A DNA stretch of 64,000 nucleotides from Faucicola osloensis_D (GCA_020041925.1 CP083409.1); one strand, 5' to 3'. Numbered from the stretch's first letter, positions 24,158-38,571 are shown. Numbers and translations are program-made. The notes: generated by a model not told the origin, from the letters alone.

Positions 24158-26035
24158 GCGATAATGATGAGTAATAAAGGTTTTAAAATCTTTGACCATC
24201 GCCAAACATTCTTTTAACAAGTCTTTTTCCAGTGCTGATAGGTGATTGGGATTTACCGCTCGCGCTGTTCTATCCTGTGTGGTCAATGCCACATCCAATC
24301 GTTTTGCCATAAAAAAATCCAGTGCTTCTGCCAGATTTTGCGCCATGGTGTCATCTAGTACCTGTTGCTGTGCCAGCTGCTGCAGTCGGCTTCTGGTGTT
24401 AGTCTCAGTGATATGATATTCCAATGACAAGGCTCGCACGCCGTGGACAATCGGGAATATCCCCGCTTTTTTTAGGTCAATATCGGTTTCACTGGCACCG
24501 ACAAATTTTTGCCACCAACCACTGCTATCACCAAATTGTAGAATCGGTTTGGCAAAACGGTTGATAAAGTTACTAGTCGCCACATTTTGCGCGCTGACTT
24601 GCCAATGTTTTTGCAGCTGCTCAAAGAGCTTAATATCGCCGCAAACAAAATGCGCATCGATTAAGGTCGCAATCCACATCATATCTTCACTGCTGCCACT
24701 CACGTACCATGCCGTGATTTGTTTTTCAAAGGCGGTTGAAGTTTTTCGCCAACGCTCGTTGCTAAGCATAATCTTGCCATCACAATAGGGATAACCCATG
24801 TTCGCCAATGCCTCATTGAACTGCGCGGCATAGCTGGGCAGATTGTCATCTTTAAAACCATTGCGGATAATCAGCGCATTGTCTTGGTCAGTACGCAAGA
24901 TTTGTTCACCACGTCCTTCTGAGCCCATTACAAACAGACAGGTATTGTAGAAGGTAATAGCAGGCACAATTAGCTGCCATACCTTGGCAAACACTTGTAA
25001 ATTCAAGCTTTGCACCATACGGCTGATAACATGGATTTTGATGCCGCTGGCGTGCTGCTCACGGATAAATTTACCAATCAATTCCACCGCCACCGCAACA
25101 TCCTCTAGGCTTTGCGCTTGCTCAATACGAGCGACGATAAGATTGGAATGGTTGGTTAAAAAGCTCAGTAATTCGGTTTGCCCCAAAATTCCAATGATTT
25201 GACCTTGACTGTCAATAATGGGTAAACGGTGCGTACGAGTTTGTAACATGGTCAGCAAGGCTTCACTCACATCTTGCGATTGATGCACGGTATGGATTTT
25301 AAAATTGGTAAAGTCCAGCACAGACGTAGTGGCAAAATCAACTTTTTGCCCAATCGCTCGGCACACATCGGTTTGGGTAAAAATACCGATGCGCTCGACA
25401 TACGATGCAATGGTAGATTTTTCAACGCCTTGTGCGATGAGTTTGTCATGCTCTGCTTCGGTCATTCGCGCTTGTGACTTAACCAAAATATGCTTGATGT
25501 CAAATTGGTTCATCGCCATCGTGGCATCGTATAGCGTTGCCGTATCATCGACAAAATGCGGCGGTTTGATATGCTGTCCCAAATTGGCAATCGGTTGATA
25601 TAGCAGTTTTTGACTTTCACTTTGGGCGAGGCGAGCTTGGTGATGGTTGAGACGGGCAGCGACATCGGCAAACAAGGCATTTTTTAAGGTGGGATTTTGC
25701 TCGGTCATTGCACTTAGCACTTGGCCATCGATACGGTACATCAGACTTTGCTGCTGGGTAATAAAGTTGAAAACGCCGTTTTGCCTGACCTTGGTATCAA
25801 ACCAATCGCCTGCATTTAAGGTAGAAATCAACGCATCACCTTGTAATTGATGAACAAAGCCTTTAAGGATAATAAAAAAATCCCCTTGCCATCCAGTGGG
25901 TATGGGCTGCAAGTTGTCCAAATAGACGATTTTACTGTGCTGCTGCAGATGGGTTCGCTGCTGATCGCTTAGTGTATCAAATGGGGGCTGGTGTAGATGT
26001 TGTATGTCCAAAGTCTGTATCATTGAGCCACTCAT
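24143..26035 (-). CDS. cNMP-binding/CBS/DUF294 nucleotidyltransferase-like regulator
   Basis: The 630 residues show four parts. An N-terminal cyclic-nucleotide-binding-like domain (about 20-140, GDFFIILKGFVHQLQGDALISTLNAGDWF) is followed by a CBS pair (about 165-300, with TDVCRAIGQKVD and THRLPIIDSQGQIIGILGQTELLS). A DUF294 nucleotidyltransferase-like domain follows (FVMGSEGRGEQILRTDQDNALI), with the GSxxR and DQD residues resembling GlnD/GlnE active sites. The C-terminal DUF294_C domain (about 480-630) completes it. It may modify a protein or RNA partner in response to nucleotide levels, but no substrate is established. It overlaps the third repeat unit at its end. Confidence 0.9.
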   Translation of the reverse strand: MSGSMIQTLDIQHLHQPPFDTLSDQQRTHLQQHSKIVYLDNLQPIPTGWQGDFFIILKGFVHQLQGDALISTLNAGDWFDTKVRQNGVFNFITQQQSLMYRIDGQVLSAMTEQNPTLKNALFADVAARLNHHQARLAQSESQKLLYQPIANLGQHIKPPHFVDDTATLYDATMAMNQFDIKHILVKSQARMTEAEHDKLIAQGVEKSTIASYVERIGIFTQTDVCRAIGQKVDFATTSVLDFTNFKIHTVHQSQDVSEALLTMLQTRTHRLPIIDSQGQIIGILGQTELLSFLTNHSNLIVARIEQAQSLEDVAVAVELIGKFIREQHASGIKIHVISRMVQSLNLQVFAKVWQLIVPAITFYNTCLFVMGSEGRGEQILRTDQDNALIIRNGFKDDNLPSYAAQFNEALANMGYPYCDGKIMLSNERWRKTSTAFEKQITAWYVSGSSEDMMWIATLIDAHFVCGDIKLFEQLQKHWQVSAQNVATSNFINRFAKPILQFGDSSGWWQKFVGASETDIDLKKAGIFPIVHGVRALSLEYHITETNTRSRLQQLAQQQVLDDTMAQNLAEALDFFMAKRLDVALTTQDRTARAVNPNHLSALEKDLLKECLAMVKDFKTFITHHYRLDIF

Positions 26036-26205
26036 ATCACCATCCTTGTATTGCGGCTAAAAATAAATCTCATGTCCTATGAGTCTTGTTAGATTATAAT
26101 CAAAGTTGTCTGAGGCAACAATCGTGTTTCAACAAATATCGATGGGTCGTCGTAGTATGTAATTTACACCCGTCAAACATATCAGTATGGGTAAAGGGTA
26201 AACAG

Positions 26206-26412
26206 ATGAATTATTTAGGTTTTCTTTGTTTGGGCTTAGGGATTTTGACATTGGTCGCGGGTATGCTATGTTTTTTATTATCTAAGGTCAGTAAGGAGCC
26301 GCCTGTCAGGTATAAAACCCAGCGCATTGCAATGGTGCTGTTGCCACTGGCGATTGTACTACTTAGTATCGGACTTAAATTTAGTATGAGTGTGGTGAAT
26401 CCTGAGAGGTAA
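26206..26412 (+). CDS. Small two-TM membrane protein
   Basis: A 68-residue protein from an ATG at 26206 preceded by AAAGGG; the frame extends upstream, but without a comparable signal. Two hydrophobic helices (about 3-26 and 42-60) flank a charged loop SKVSKEPPVRYKTQR. I do not recognise a family. It stands alone between the DUF294 gene (divergent) and rapA (convergent). Confidence 0.6.
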   Translation: MNYLGFLCLGLGILTLVAGMLCFLLSKVSKEPPVRYKTQRIAMVLLPLAIVLLSIGLKFSMSVVNPER

Positions 26413-26468
26413 ATAACTAGCTTTGCTAAATAAGCCTGATAACTAAACCTAACAACTAGTCTTAACCA

Positions 26469-26494
26469 CAAAATGCAAAATGCAAAATGCAAAC
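26469..26494. repeat. 7-bp tandem repeat near the rapA terminator
   Basis: Three direct copies of CAAAATG and a partial fourth, just before the rapA terminator hairpin. Confidence 0.85.
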
Positions 26495-26500
26495 ATATAA

Positions 26501-26531
26501 TAAAGGTCAGCCTAATCTAAGCTGACCTTTA
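26501..26531 (-). terminator. Terminator after rapA
   Basis: Stem TAAAGGTCAGC / GCTGACCTTTA with a 9-nt loop, about 28 bp downstream of the rapA stop. Flanking A/T tracts could also serve the small gene at 26206. Confidence 0.75.
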
Positions 26532-26558
26532 ACCTAAATTAACCTAAATTCAAAACAA

Positions 26559-29408
26559 TTAACCGGGCTTGACCGCAACTAGCACACGGATGCTATCAGG
26601 AATTAAGGATAAATGACCTAGGGCATGTAAGCCCTGTTCTTGCAAACGTTTTAATTGATTGATTTCTGCGTCTCGTACATTCGGATTGATGGATTGCAAA
26701 TATTGCAGGCGCTCCACTTCACGCTCATAGCGCTGATTAAATACCTCTTTGGCTTGCTCACTTATCGCAGGTAATTGCTGGTTTGCCAATGCTACTGCCT
26801 GCTCATAGCGCACTTCGATGATGTCTTTACGCGCTTTGATGACTTGACGCGCGCGGGTTTTATCCAAGCGTTGAATATGCGACACAATCATATCAGGCGC
26901 AATTTTATCGCTAAAATCAGTCCCTTGCTGGCTTAAAAACACCCGAATGAGCGGCTTTGGCAAAAATGCGGGTAAATTAAGGAGCTTTGGCGCAATCGCT
27001 TCAACACGAAAATTGACTTCGACCAAGATCAGTCCTTCGGGCATGGCATTACTTTGTAAAGTAGCAACCGTGGTATTACCAAAGGTGCCTGCGTTGACCG
27101 TTTCAAAGATACTTTGCATCAAAGGATGCTCATAAGTCATAAATTCCATGTCTTCGCGTAGTAACGCTTGGTCACGCTCAAAGGTCAAGGTCATGCCATC
27201 TTCAGGCACTGCCAGTCCTTGCACTTGTACTTCATCGCTCGGATGCAGCATCAATGAGCCATCACGCTGTCCACTATATTCCATATTGATGGACGACATA
27301 AAGCGTTCAAACAAACGTGGCAACATGTGGGTATCATCAAATTCACGCATGGTGTAAGCGATTTTACTGGCGACACGCGGGCGACAAGAATTGTATTCAA
27401 GTAATCTGTCACGTCCTGCTTGCATGGCTGCTTCTAGTGCAAGGCGCTGGGCTTTGCCTTCTTCAATCAACTGATCTAACGTAATTTCTTGACCCTCATC
27501 TTCGACTTTTTGCCCTTCAAGCAGCGGTTTTAAATCCACAATAAACTGCTCTTGAACGGTTTGCGCCGTGGGTGAGATTTGGTTAAAAATGTTTAGCGCT
27601 TCGTTATACCAGCGGTACATACGTTCTGTTGCCGTGCCTTCGACAAAAGGCACATGAATGGTAATCTCGTTTTGCTGGCCAATCCGATCGAGACGACCAA
27701 TCCGCTGCTCTAATGTATCAGGATTGGCGGGCAAATCAAACAACACCAAATCACTGGCAAACTGAAAATTACGCCCTTCAGAGCCAATTTCAGAAGCTAA
27801 CAATACTTGCGCGCCTTCAATATCGGCAAAATATGCCGCCGCTTGGTCGCGCTCCAGTAGAGTCATTTGCTCAGTAAAAATCGCGGTTTTAATGCCCGCA
27901 TGCAATCGTAATACTGCCTCTAAACTTTCAACCGTTGCCCCACTGCGCGCAATCAGCAGCACCTTTTGATGTTTTAAGGTGTTTTTAAGCAAGTCAACCA
28001 GCCAAGGCACTCGCGGGTCTTGTTCCAGCCAACTACCATCGGGCTGCAACTCCTCTGGCCATAATTGTTCGCGCAATTTACCTTGGGTGTGATAACTGTC
28101 TTGCCAACTTATCGGTAGCGGCAGCGGGTACGCCATTGAGCGCCGACCTTTGAAGCCAGAAATAAGCTCAGACACGCTCTCACGGGTATTGCGAAATAGC
28201 ACACGACCAGTACCATGACGATCTAACAATTCATTGATGGCGCGCGCACGACCTTGCTCATCATCACTGATGTCATGACCTAATAACTGGGCTAATGCTG
28301 ATTTTTGGTTATCTGACAGCGATTGGTCACTCAATAACACCTCAGCAATTGCTGCGGTTTGCGCAAAATTTTCTTCTGCATCGATAAAGTCGTCTAAATC
28401 ATTAAAACGATTGGGATCTAACAATCGTAACCGCGCAAAATGGCTTTCTAAACCTAACTGCTCAGGGGTTGCTGTGAGCAACAACACACCTGCGGTTTGT
28501 TCGGCCAAATCTTCAACCAAATCATATTTGTCATTGCCCCCTTGCTCACTGTCCCAATGTAGATGGTGGGCTTCATCCACAACCAGCAAATCAAACCCCG
28601 CTGCCAAGGCTTTCTCATGCAAATCTTCATGGTCAAGTAGCAAATCAATACTGGCAATAATCAACTGCTCAGTGGTAAAAGGATTTTGCTCAGGGTCATG
28701 CTCTGCAATCGCTGCGGTTCTGACCAAATCAAAAATCGCAAACTCAAGATTAAAACGGCGACGCATTTCAATCATCCATTGGTACTGCAAACTATCAGGT
28801 ACCAAAATCAAAACACGCTCAGATTTGCCGGTGATTAATTGCTGATGAATAATCAGACCCGCTTCAATCGTCTTGCCAAGCCCTACCTCATCGGCAAGCA
28901 AGACACGCGGCGCGATACGTTTACCTACTTCATGGGCGATATACAGCTGGTGCTCAATAATATCGACACGTGCACCCATCAAGCCTCTTAATGGATGAGA
29001 GGCTAAATACGCTTGGGTACGTAGTAACTCTTGGCGCAGTTCGTACCAATCATTCTGGTGGATACGACTGGCAAGCAAGCGCTCAAGGGGTTTTGCCAAA
29101 TTAATGTTAGCCGCAAGGCGGGTTTCCATAATCGCACGGTCATGACCTTCAACCGAGTATTTATAGACGCCATTGGTTTCTTCAAAATCGCTGACCACAT
29201 ACGATGCGCCATCTTGGTCGTATATGGTATCCCCTGCTTTGAAGGTCACACGCGACAAAGGCGCCGATGTCTTGGCATACACACGCGTTTCTTCACTTTG
29301 CGGGAACAAAATATGCACGCAGCGTTCATCAACGAGCACGACGACGCCCAGCCCCAATTCATTCTCTGTATCCGACAGATAACGTTGTCCAATCGCAAAA
29401 TCAGTCAT
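26559..29408 (-). CDS. rapA: RNA polymerase-associated protein RapA
   Basis: Swi2/Snf2 ATPase that recycles RNA polymerase. The protein (949 residues from ATG 29408; a TTG seven codons earlier is less likely) begins MTDFAIGQRYLSDTENELGLG, as RapA does. Visible motifs are ADEVGLGKTIEAGLI (Walker A), VVDEAHHLHWD (DEAH), LLLTATPEQLG and, in the second RecA domain, SEIGSEGRNFQFASDLVLFDLPANPD and QRIGRLDRIGQ. The length matches E. coli (968). It is probably monocistronic. Confidence 0.96.
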   Translation of the reverse strand: MTDFAIGQRYLSDTENELGLGVVVLVDERCVHILFPQSEETRVYAKTSAPLSRVTFKAGDTIYDQDGASYVVSDFEETNGVYKYSVEGHDRAIMETRLAANINLAKPLERLLASRIHQNDWYELRQELLRTQAYLASHPLRGLMGARVDIIEHQLYIAHEVGKRIAPRVLLADEVGLGKTIEAGLIIHQQLITGKSERVLILVPDSLQYQWMIEMRRRFNLEFAIFDLVRTAAIAEHDPEQNPFTTEQLIIASIDLLLDHEDLHEKALAAGFDLLVVDEAHHLHWDSEQGGNDKYDLVEDLAEQTAGVLLLTATPEQLGLESHFARLRLLDPNRFNDLDDFIDAEENFAQTAAIAEVLLSDQSLSDNQKSALAQLLGHDISDDEQGRARAINELLDRHGTGRVLFRNTRESVSELISGFKGRRSMAYPLPLPISWQDSYHTQGKLREQLWPEELQPDGSWLEQDPRVPWLVDLLKNTLKHQKVLLIARSGATVESLEAVLRLHAGIKTAIFTEQMTLLERDQAAAYFADIEGAQVLLASEIGSEGRNFQFASDLVLFDLPANPDTLEQRIGRLDRIGQQNEITIHVPFVEGTATERMYRWYNEALNIFNQISPTAQTVQEQFIVDLKPLLEGQKVEDEGQEITLDQLIEEGKAQRLALEAAMQAGRDRLLEYNSCRPRVASKIAYTMREFDDTHMLPRLFERFMSSINMEYSGQRDGSLMLHPSDEVQVQGLAVPEDGMTLTFERDQALLREDMEFMTYEHPLMQSIFETVNAGTFGNTTVATLQSNAMPEGLILVEVNFRVEAIAPKLLNLPAFLPKPLIRVFLSQQGTDFSDKIAPDMIVSHIQRLDKTRARQVIKARKDIIEVRYEQAVALANQQLPAISEQAKEVFNQRYEREVERLQYLQSINPNVRDAEINQLKRLQEQGLHALGHLSLIPDSIRVLVAVKPG

Positions 29409-29520
29409 ACCGCTTAACCATGCTTCCAAATTAGAAATTTAAATGATGAAAAGTAAAACTGTTTATGATAGCAAAAATTACATTTTCAAGTGAATGATTT
29501 TGTTGATAGCGGCTGTTTAG

Positions 29521-30333
29521 TTATTCATCATTCGCTATCAACGGACTGACGACTGGCATACCTTCGGTCATGAGCGCTTGTGTGAGCATCTCGATATTAT
29601 ACACCGCATGACCTTTTACCGTATTTTCAAAGTAAATATACAAAGTATCAAAATTGGCTTGTTGATTGGCAATCGTCTTTGCCCAAGCTTGCATTTCTGT
29701 ATCGCTGTATCGATAATCATGCCGCTCGGCCGCCGAATGGGCATCCCACCAGTCTAAGTTTTGCCCATGCATGCGTAAATAACCGATGCGGCCAGTAAAC
29801 AACAGCCGACTGGGCGGTAAACCATGGATATGTGGATAGTCCACACTACACCAAATCAAATTTTGCTGCTGGAAACTGGCGTAAACTTGCGGAATATGCC
29901 AGCTTTGGTGGCGAAATTCTATCGCCAATGGTAATCCATCAAACCAACTGGTTAAGGTTGCCAAATACTGACGATGTGCCACCGTTCTATCAAAACCATG
30001 CGGAAATTGAATCAATAACGCAGCCAAGCAATCTGCCGCTAAGATAGGGTCAATCGCCTGCAAAAAAGCTTGCGCGGTCTCTGCAGTGGCGGTTAATCGG
30101 TGGGTAAAATCTTGGTGAATCTTAATCGAAAATTTTAGCTTTCCGTTGGATTTTTTGAGCATACCTTCATACGCTTTTCGACCTAAAGGCGCATAGAAGC
30201 TACTATTGATTTCAACAGTGGCATAATGACGACTATACTCGGTTAAAAATTCGGTTTTTTTGGTGTCAGCAGGATAGAGAATTCCCAAAAAATCCGTATC
30301 ACTGTATCCACCGGTTCCGATATAGATGCTCAT
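29521..30333 (-). CDS. DUF72 family protein
   Basis: A 270-residue TIM-barrel-like DUF72 (YecE-type) protein, recognisable by YIGTGGYSDTDFLGILYP, the TVEINSSFYAPL segment, LAIEFRHQSW, and YLRMHGQN near the third quarter. The biochemical function of the family is not settled; some members have been discussed as nucleases. It lies 42 bp downstream of dgkA on the same strand and may be co-transcribed with it. No signal peptide is visible. Confidence 0.88.
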   Translation of the reverse strand: MSIYIGTGGYSDTDFLGILYPADTKKTEFLTEYSRHYATVEINSSFYAPLGRKAYEGMLKKSNGKLKFSIKIHQDFTHRLTATAETAQAFLQAIDPILAADCLAALLIQFPHGFDRTVAHRQYLATLTSWFDGLPLAIEFRHQSWHIPQVYASFQQQNLIWCSVDYPHIHGLPPSRLLFTGRIGYLRMHGQNLDWWDAHSAAERHDYRYSDTEMQAWAKTIANQQANFDTLYIYFENTVKGHAVYNIEMLTQALMTEGMPVVSPLIANDE

Positions 30334-30375
30334 AGAAAATTGGTCTACTCAATTACAAAATTAGCCCATCATTGA

Positions 30376-30840
30376 TTAATAGAAATTAATAAAAGTCGTA
30401 TATAGCGCCATCATCCATAACAAAAACAGCATCGTCAAGGCTAATAGCTGCGCGGCAGAACCTACATCTTTACCAATCTTTGCCAACGGATGACGTTCTG
30501 TCGATGTATGGTCAATTGACGCTTCAATACCGGTATTAAACAACTCAACGATGAGAGAAAAAAACGATGAAAACACCAGTATCATTTTAATCGGCATCAT
30601 AAAAGGTAAAAAAATCAGCGCAACTAATAAAATGCTATTGAGCCATGCAACCTGTCGAAAAGCCGCTTCATTTTGATATGCCGCAATCAAACCATCTTTT
30701 GAGTAACCTGCGGCATTGATGATACGTTTGAGCCCTGTTTTCCCCTTGGTCTGCGCGGCATATCCATCTAAATGGTTGGCTAAATGGCTAGCAAATTTAT
30801 CAGGACGCTGATTTGAACTAGGTGATGTCATGATGGTCAT
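30376..30840 (-). CDS. dgkA: Diacylglycerol kinase DgkA
   Basis: Small integral membrane kinase that phosphorylates diacylglycerol released during envelope lipid turnover. The 154 residues have a 37-residue N-terminal extension, then GLKRIINAAGYSKDGLIAAYQNEAAFRQ, the amphipathic and first-helix region. VELFNTGIEASIDH contains the catalytic Glu-x3-Asn region, followed by GKDVGSAAQLLAL. This matches E. coli DgkA (122 residues) apart from the extension. Three membrane helices are evident. It is followed by the DUF72 gene. Confidence 0.94.
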   Translation of the reverse strand: MTIMTSPSSNQRPDKFASHLANHLDGYAAQTKGKTGLKRIINAAGYSKDGLIAAYQNEAAFRQVAWLNSILLVALIFLPFMMPIKMILVFSSFFSLIVELFNTGIEASIDHTSTERHPLAKIGKDVGSAAQLLALTMLFLLWMMALYTTFINFY

Positions 30841-31094
30841 TGGGTTATAAAAAATTTTCTCATTCTACCATAGATTAATCCTAGAATTTTCACAATATCT
30901 ACTGCAGCGAGCATTGATAGCCGTTGATAAACAAGCTTTGAATCATGCGAATTTAAGTGCAAATAAAATCTATAAATATTGATTGCCATTTTACTGATAA
31001 TGGCATAAATTCTAAGACTTCTGCTATTTTTTGCAGCAATCACTCCACCTTGCAATTTTTAGTTAGTGCTGTCACCTTATTTGATGAAAAATCT

Positions 31095-31880
31095 ATGATG
31101 AAATTACGCGCCACTTGCCAACTCGATTATTACTTTTCCCAGCCAACCCCTGCGGTGTTTCTACTACGACCGCAATCAGGGTTAGCTCAGCAGGTCACTC
31201 AAGAAGAATGGCAAGTCACGCCACCCTTACCAGTTACAAGTTATAACGACAATTTTGGTAACTTATGTGACAGGGTTTTATTTCCGATGGGGGATTACCA
31301 AGTTAGCCTAACAGTTGAACTATATACTAGCGAATGGATAGATGTCGCACCCGGTATGCCGAAAACACCGATTGAGCAGCTGCCTTCAGATACGATGGTA
31401 TATTTGTTACCCAGTCGCTATTGTCTGCCAGAATTTCTAATTCAAGAAGCCCAAATGATAACCCAAGATTTTGCCGACGGTTATGACAAAGCGGCGGCAA
31501 TTTGCGCCTATATTCACCAAAACTTTACTTACCAATATGGGAGTAGTACAGCAGAGACCACAGCACTAGATACGTGGCAACATAAAAAAGGCGTATGTCG
31601 TGACTTTGCACATTTGGGTATTAGTCTGTCACGGGCATTAGATATGCCCGCTCGGATGGTGGTTGGCTACTTATATCAACTTGACCCAATGGACTTACAT
31701 GCGTGGTATGAAGTTTTTATTGGCGACCGTTGGTACACATTTGACGCCACGCAATCATCGCCCAAAGGCGGTCGTGTGATCCTAGGTTATGGAAGGGATG
31801 CTGCGGATGTTGCTTTTGCGACTTTTTTCGCACCATTTGAATTAAAAGATATGAAAGTTAACGTAGAGAAAATCGACTGA
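31095..31880 (+). CDS. Transglutaminase-like cysteine protease family protein
   Basis: Predicted transglutaminase-fold enzyme, probably peptidase-like, of about 260 residues if it starts at the ATG pair at 31095/31098; the frame is open to 30957, but that stretch is not protein-like. An N-terminal beta-rich domain precedes the catalytic part: GVCRDFAHLGISLSRA (Cys), DLHAWYEVFIG (His) and WYTFDAT (Asp), a complete triad. No signal peptide is seen. Substrate unknown. Confidence 0.87.
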   Translation: MMKLRATCQLDYYFSQPTPAVFLLRPQSGLAQQVTQEEWQVTPPLPVTSYNDNFGNLCDRVLFPMGDYQVSLTVELYTSEWIDVAPGMPKTPIEQLPSDTMVYLLPSRYCLPEFLIQEAQMITQDFADGYDKAAAICAYIHQNFTYQYGSSTAETTALDTWQHKKGVCRDFAHLGISLSRALDMPARMVVGYLYQLDPMDLHAWYEVFIGDRWYTFDATQSSPKGGRVILGYGRDAADVAFATFFAPFELKDMKVNVEKID

Positions 31881-31983
31881 TTTTATCATGGATGTTTAAA
31901 GTGGAAGCCTCTATTAGAAGGCTTTCATCTCAATTTCTTAATTACCAATATTCATAACTTAGATTGTTGCAAAGCCACAATAC

Positions 31984-32021
31984 AAAAAAACACCCCCTCA
32001 CTATCAGTAAGGGGGTGTTTT
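31984..32021 (-). terminator. Terminator of the rRNA operon
   Basis: Strong stem AACACCCCCT / AGGGGGTGTT with a T run on the minus strand, about 10 bp downstream of the 5S 3' end. Confidence 0.9.
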
Positions 32022-32030
32022 GGAATAGGG

Positions 32031-32144
32031 AGCTGACGATGACCTACTCTCACATGGGCGAACCACACTACCATTGGCGCATTGGAGTTTCACTTCTGAG
32101 TTCGGGAAGGGATCAGGTGGGACCTCCAAGCTATTATCGTCAGC
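32031..32144 (-). rRNA. rrf: 5S ribosomal RNA
   Basis: About 114 nt downstream of the 23S gene on the minus strand. The plus strand shows the reverse complement of typical 5S, including CACATGGGCGAACCACACTA and TTCGGGAAGGGATCAGGTGG. The two ends (GCTGACGAT and ATCGTCAGC) form the terminal stem. Ends are accurate to a few bases. Confidence 0.95.
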
Positions 32145-32244
32145 AAAGGGGGATAGAGGAATGAGTTGTTTAATAAAAGTAAAGTATCAGCTATATCAAG
32201 CGAGGTGATAATCGTTATTACCTACAAAGCCATTTAGGCGTTGT

Positions 32245-35106
<2,862 letters not shown>

Positions 35107-35404
35107 ACAACCCTAAAGGGTCGTATAGGTAATGGTAACGATCTTCACCTATGTTTACGCTTGATTCAGTTCTCTTTACTTTTAAGTAATCAGTTGTTCC
35201 AATCATTTCTTTGGGTCTGATTGGCTGATTACTAAGGTTAATTATCTTCGTTGGAACTTGATAATTAACCCAGACTCATTTCTCTATGTTGTTATTGAAT
35301 TATCAGACCTTCGTCAGGTCGTGATTTCTGATAAAACAGATTGAAGTAATCTCTTAATATGCTTACTAAATTACTCTGTCTGCTTTATAACGTTAAGCTA
35401 ATTA
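35107..35404. other. tRNA-Ala to 23S spacer
   Basis: About 298 bp of transcribed spacer, AT-rich. Apart from the start of the 23S processing stem I see no gene. Confidence 0.6.
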
Positions 35405-35480
35405 TGGTGGAGCCAAGGAGAGTCGAACTCCTGACCTCCTGCGTGCAAGGCAGGCGCTCTACCAACTGAGCTATGGCCCC
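35405..35480 (-). tRNA. tRNA-Ala (anticodon TGC)
   Basis: 76 nt on the minus strand beginning GGGGCCATAGCTCAGTTGG and ending CCA. The anticodon loop reads CTTGCAC with anticodon TGC, and the T arm contains GTTCGA. It sits in the 16S-23S spacer, the usual place. Confidence 0.96.
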
Positions 35481-35491
35481 TAAGTAAGAGG

Positions 35492-35568
35492 TGGTGGGTC
35501 TAATAAGACTTGAACTTATGACCCCTGCCTTATCAAGGCAGTGCTCTAACCAACTGAGCTATAGACCC
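35492..35568 (-). tRNA. tRNA-Ile (anticodon GAT)
   Basis: 77 nt on the minus strand beginning GGGTCTATAGCTCAGTTGG and ending CCA. The anticodon loop reads TTGATAA with anticodon GAT. The acceptor stem GGGTCTA/TAGACCC is fully paired. It lies between 16S and tRNA-Ala. Confidence 0.96.
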
Positions 35569-35664
35569 TGAACGAAAATTACAAAGCATCGCTTTGCTCA
35601 TCCTCGAATTAGCTTATTTATACACAAGAACAACTTGCTGTGAATTCTCACTTAGTGCTTTAGT

Positions 35665-37196
<1,532 letters not shown>

Positions 37197-37339
37197 AATC
37201 TTTCTATCTATTGTCATCGCTACGCGATGTCAATAGATTTAATTTGTTGACTCAATTATTTATACTGTCTTTGCTCAAATAAACTTACGAGTATCTTCAC
37301 TCTGACAATACAATTAATTAAAGTCTTAATTTTATCGCT

Positions 37340-37372
37340 CTAAGTGAAAATCCACACAAGTTGTTCTTGTGT
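37340..37372 (-). other. 16S precursor processing stem (leader half)
   Basis: The leader sequence around 37340-37372 is nearly fully complementary to the trailer at 35622-35655 just past the 16S 3' end; both contain an ACAAGAACAACTTG core plus a CACTTAG arm. This is the expected RNase III stem enclosing pre-16S RNA. Confidence 0.85.
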
Positions 37373-37424
37373 TTGTTGTTATTTAGTGTACCAAAGATAT
37401 CGTCTATCATCTGGTGAGCTTGAT

Positions 37425-37454
37425 ATTGTAATACGTTTTGTTTTACTCTGTCAA
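37425..37454 (-). promoter_or_regulatory. rRNA operon promoter P2
   Basis: On the minus strand, TTGACA and TACAAT are separated by 18 bp, about 230 bp before the 16S 5' end. Confidence 0.75.
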
Positions 37455-37530
37455 GCTTTATTTTAATTCTTTCTAAGCTTCGTAACTTGTTTTACTTATT
37501 TGTAAACTCTTCGTCGCTCAGTGGTGGCGT

Positions 37531-37558
37531 ATTATACGTGAATTTGAATGGGTGTCAA
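37531..37558 (-). promoter_or_regulatory. rRNA operon promoter P1
   Basis: On the minus strand, consensus TTGACA and TATAAT are separated by 16 bp, followed by a GC-rich ACGCCACCACTGAGCG start region that may act as a stringent-control discriminator. It lies about 335 bp before 16S and 100 bp before P2. Confidence 0.85.
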
Positions 37559-37625
37559 CAGGAAAATATAAATAATTTTAAATTAATTACTAACTTTCTT
37601 TTATACTGCTGATTTTATTCATATT

Positions 37626-38411
37626 TTAACTGTTTAAAAAACTCAAATCTTCTTCTGGACGCTTGGTAAACACTTCACAGCCGTTTTCGGTAACCATCAG
37701 TGTGTGTTCCCATTGGGCTGACAATTTACGGTCTTTAGTAATTACCGTCCATTTATCGGGCAAGGTTTTGGTTTGCCATACACCTTGGTTAATCATTGGT
37801 TCAATGGTAAATGTCATACCTGTCGTCAGTTGTAGACCGGTATTTTTTTTACCATAGTGCAGAATTTGTGGTTCATCATGGTATACGTCACTAATTCCAT
37901 GTCCGCAATATTCTCTTACTACGCTAAAACGCTCTGGCTCTGCCACCGCTTGAATCGCTGCGCCAATATCGCCTACATGGGCGCCATTGCGAACGGCTTT
38001 CATCCCTGCATATAGTGCCTCTTGGGCAATTTTGCAGATACGCTGCGCCATGATTGAGCCTTCACCGATAATCCACATTTTTGAAGTATCGCCATGATAA
38101 CCATCTTTTATTACTGTGACATCGATATTGACGATATCGCCATCTTTCAGGATGCGGGTGTCATCGGGAATACCATGACAAACCACATGATTGATTGAAG
38201 TACAAAGCGTGTGCTGATAGCCATGATAGCCAACATTGGCAGGAATGGCTTTTTGCACATCGACAATGTAGTCATGGGCAAGCTTGTCTAATGCACCTGT
38301 CGTTACACCTTCTTTAACATATTCATCTAATATCACTAAGACGTCAGCGGCCAATTTACCAGCGACGCGCATTTTTTCAACGGCTTCAGGGTTATTTAAT
38401 AGTGTTTTCAT
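37626..38411 (-). CDS. map: Methionine aminopeptidase, type I
   Basis: Removes initiator Met from nascent proteins. The 261 residues show the five metal ligands in context: VNIDVTVIKDGYHGDTSKMW (two Asp), EYCGHGISDVYHDEPQILHYG (His), MTFTIEPMIN (Glu) and WEHTLMVTENGCEV (Glu). The N-terminal KTLLNNPEAVEKMRVAGKLAA is typical. The length matches type I. It is separate from rpsB, which is read in the opposite direction 0.9 kb away. Confidence 0.96.
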   Translation of the reverse strand: MKTLLNNPEAVEKMRVAGKLAADVLVILDEYVKEGVTTGALDKLAHDYIVDVQKAIPANVGYHGYQHTLCTSINHVVCHGIPDDTRILKDGDIVNIDVTVIKDGYHGDTSKMWIIGEGSIMAQRICKIAQEALYAGMKAVRNGAHVGDIGAAIQAVAEPERFSVVREYCGHGISDVYHDEPQILHYGKKNTGLQLTTGMTFTIEPMINQGVWQTKTLPDKWTVITKDRKLSAQWEHTLMVTENGCEVFTKRPEEDLSFLNS

Positions 38412-38571
38412 ACAATAATTATCTGATTTTGCGAAAATTTAAGAAGACGTATTATAGCCCTTTTCACCTTTTTCACAAAACTACTATTTGTTTAAACAGT
38501 TGTTACTTGAATTTTGGATGGGTTGTAACTATTGTGATGTTCTACAATGACAACAAGGGCTAGAAACGTCT

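Noticed and set aside
37626..38411. map as part of an rpsB operon
   Set aside because: It is read on the opposite strand, with msrB and a promoter region between.
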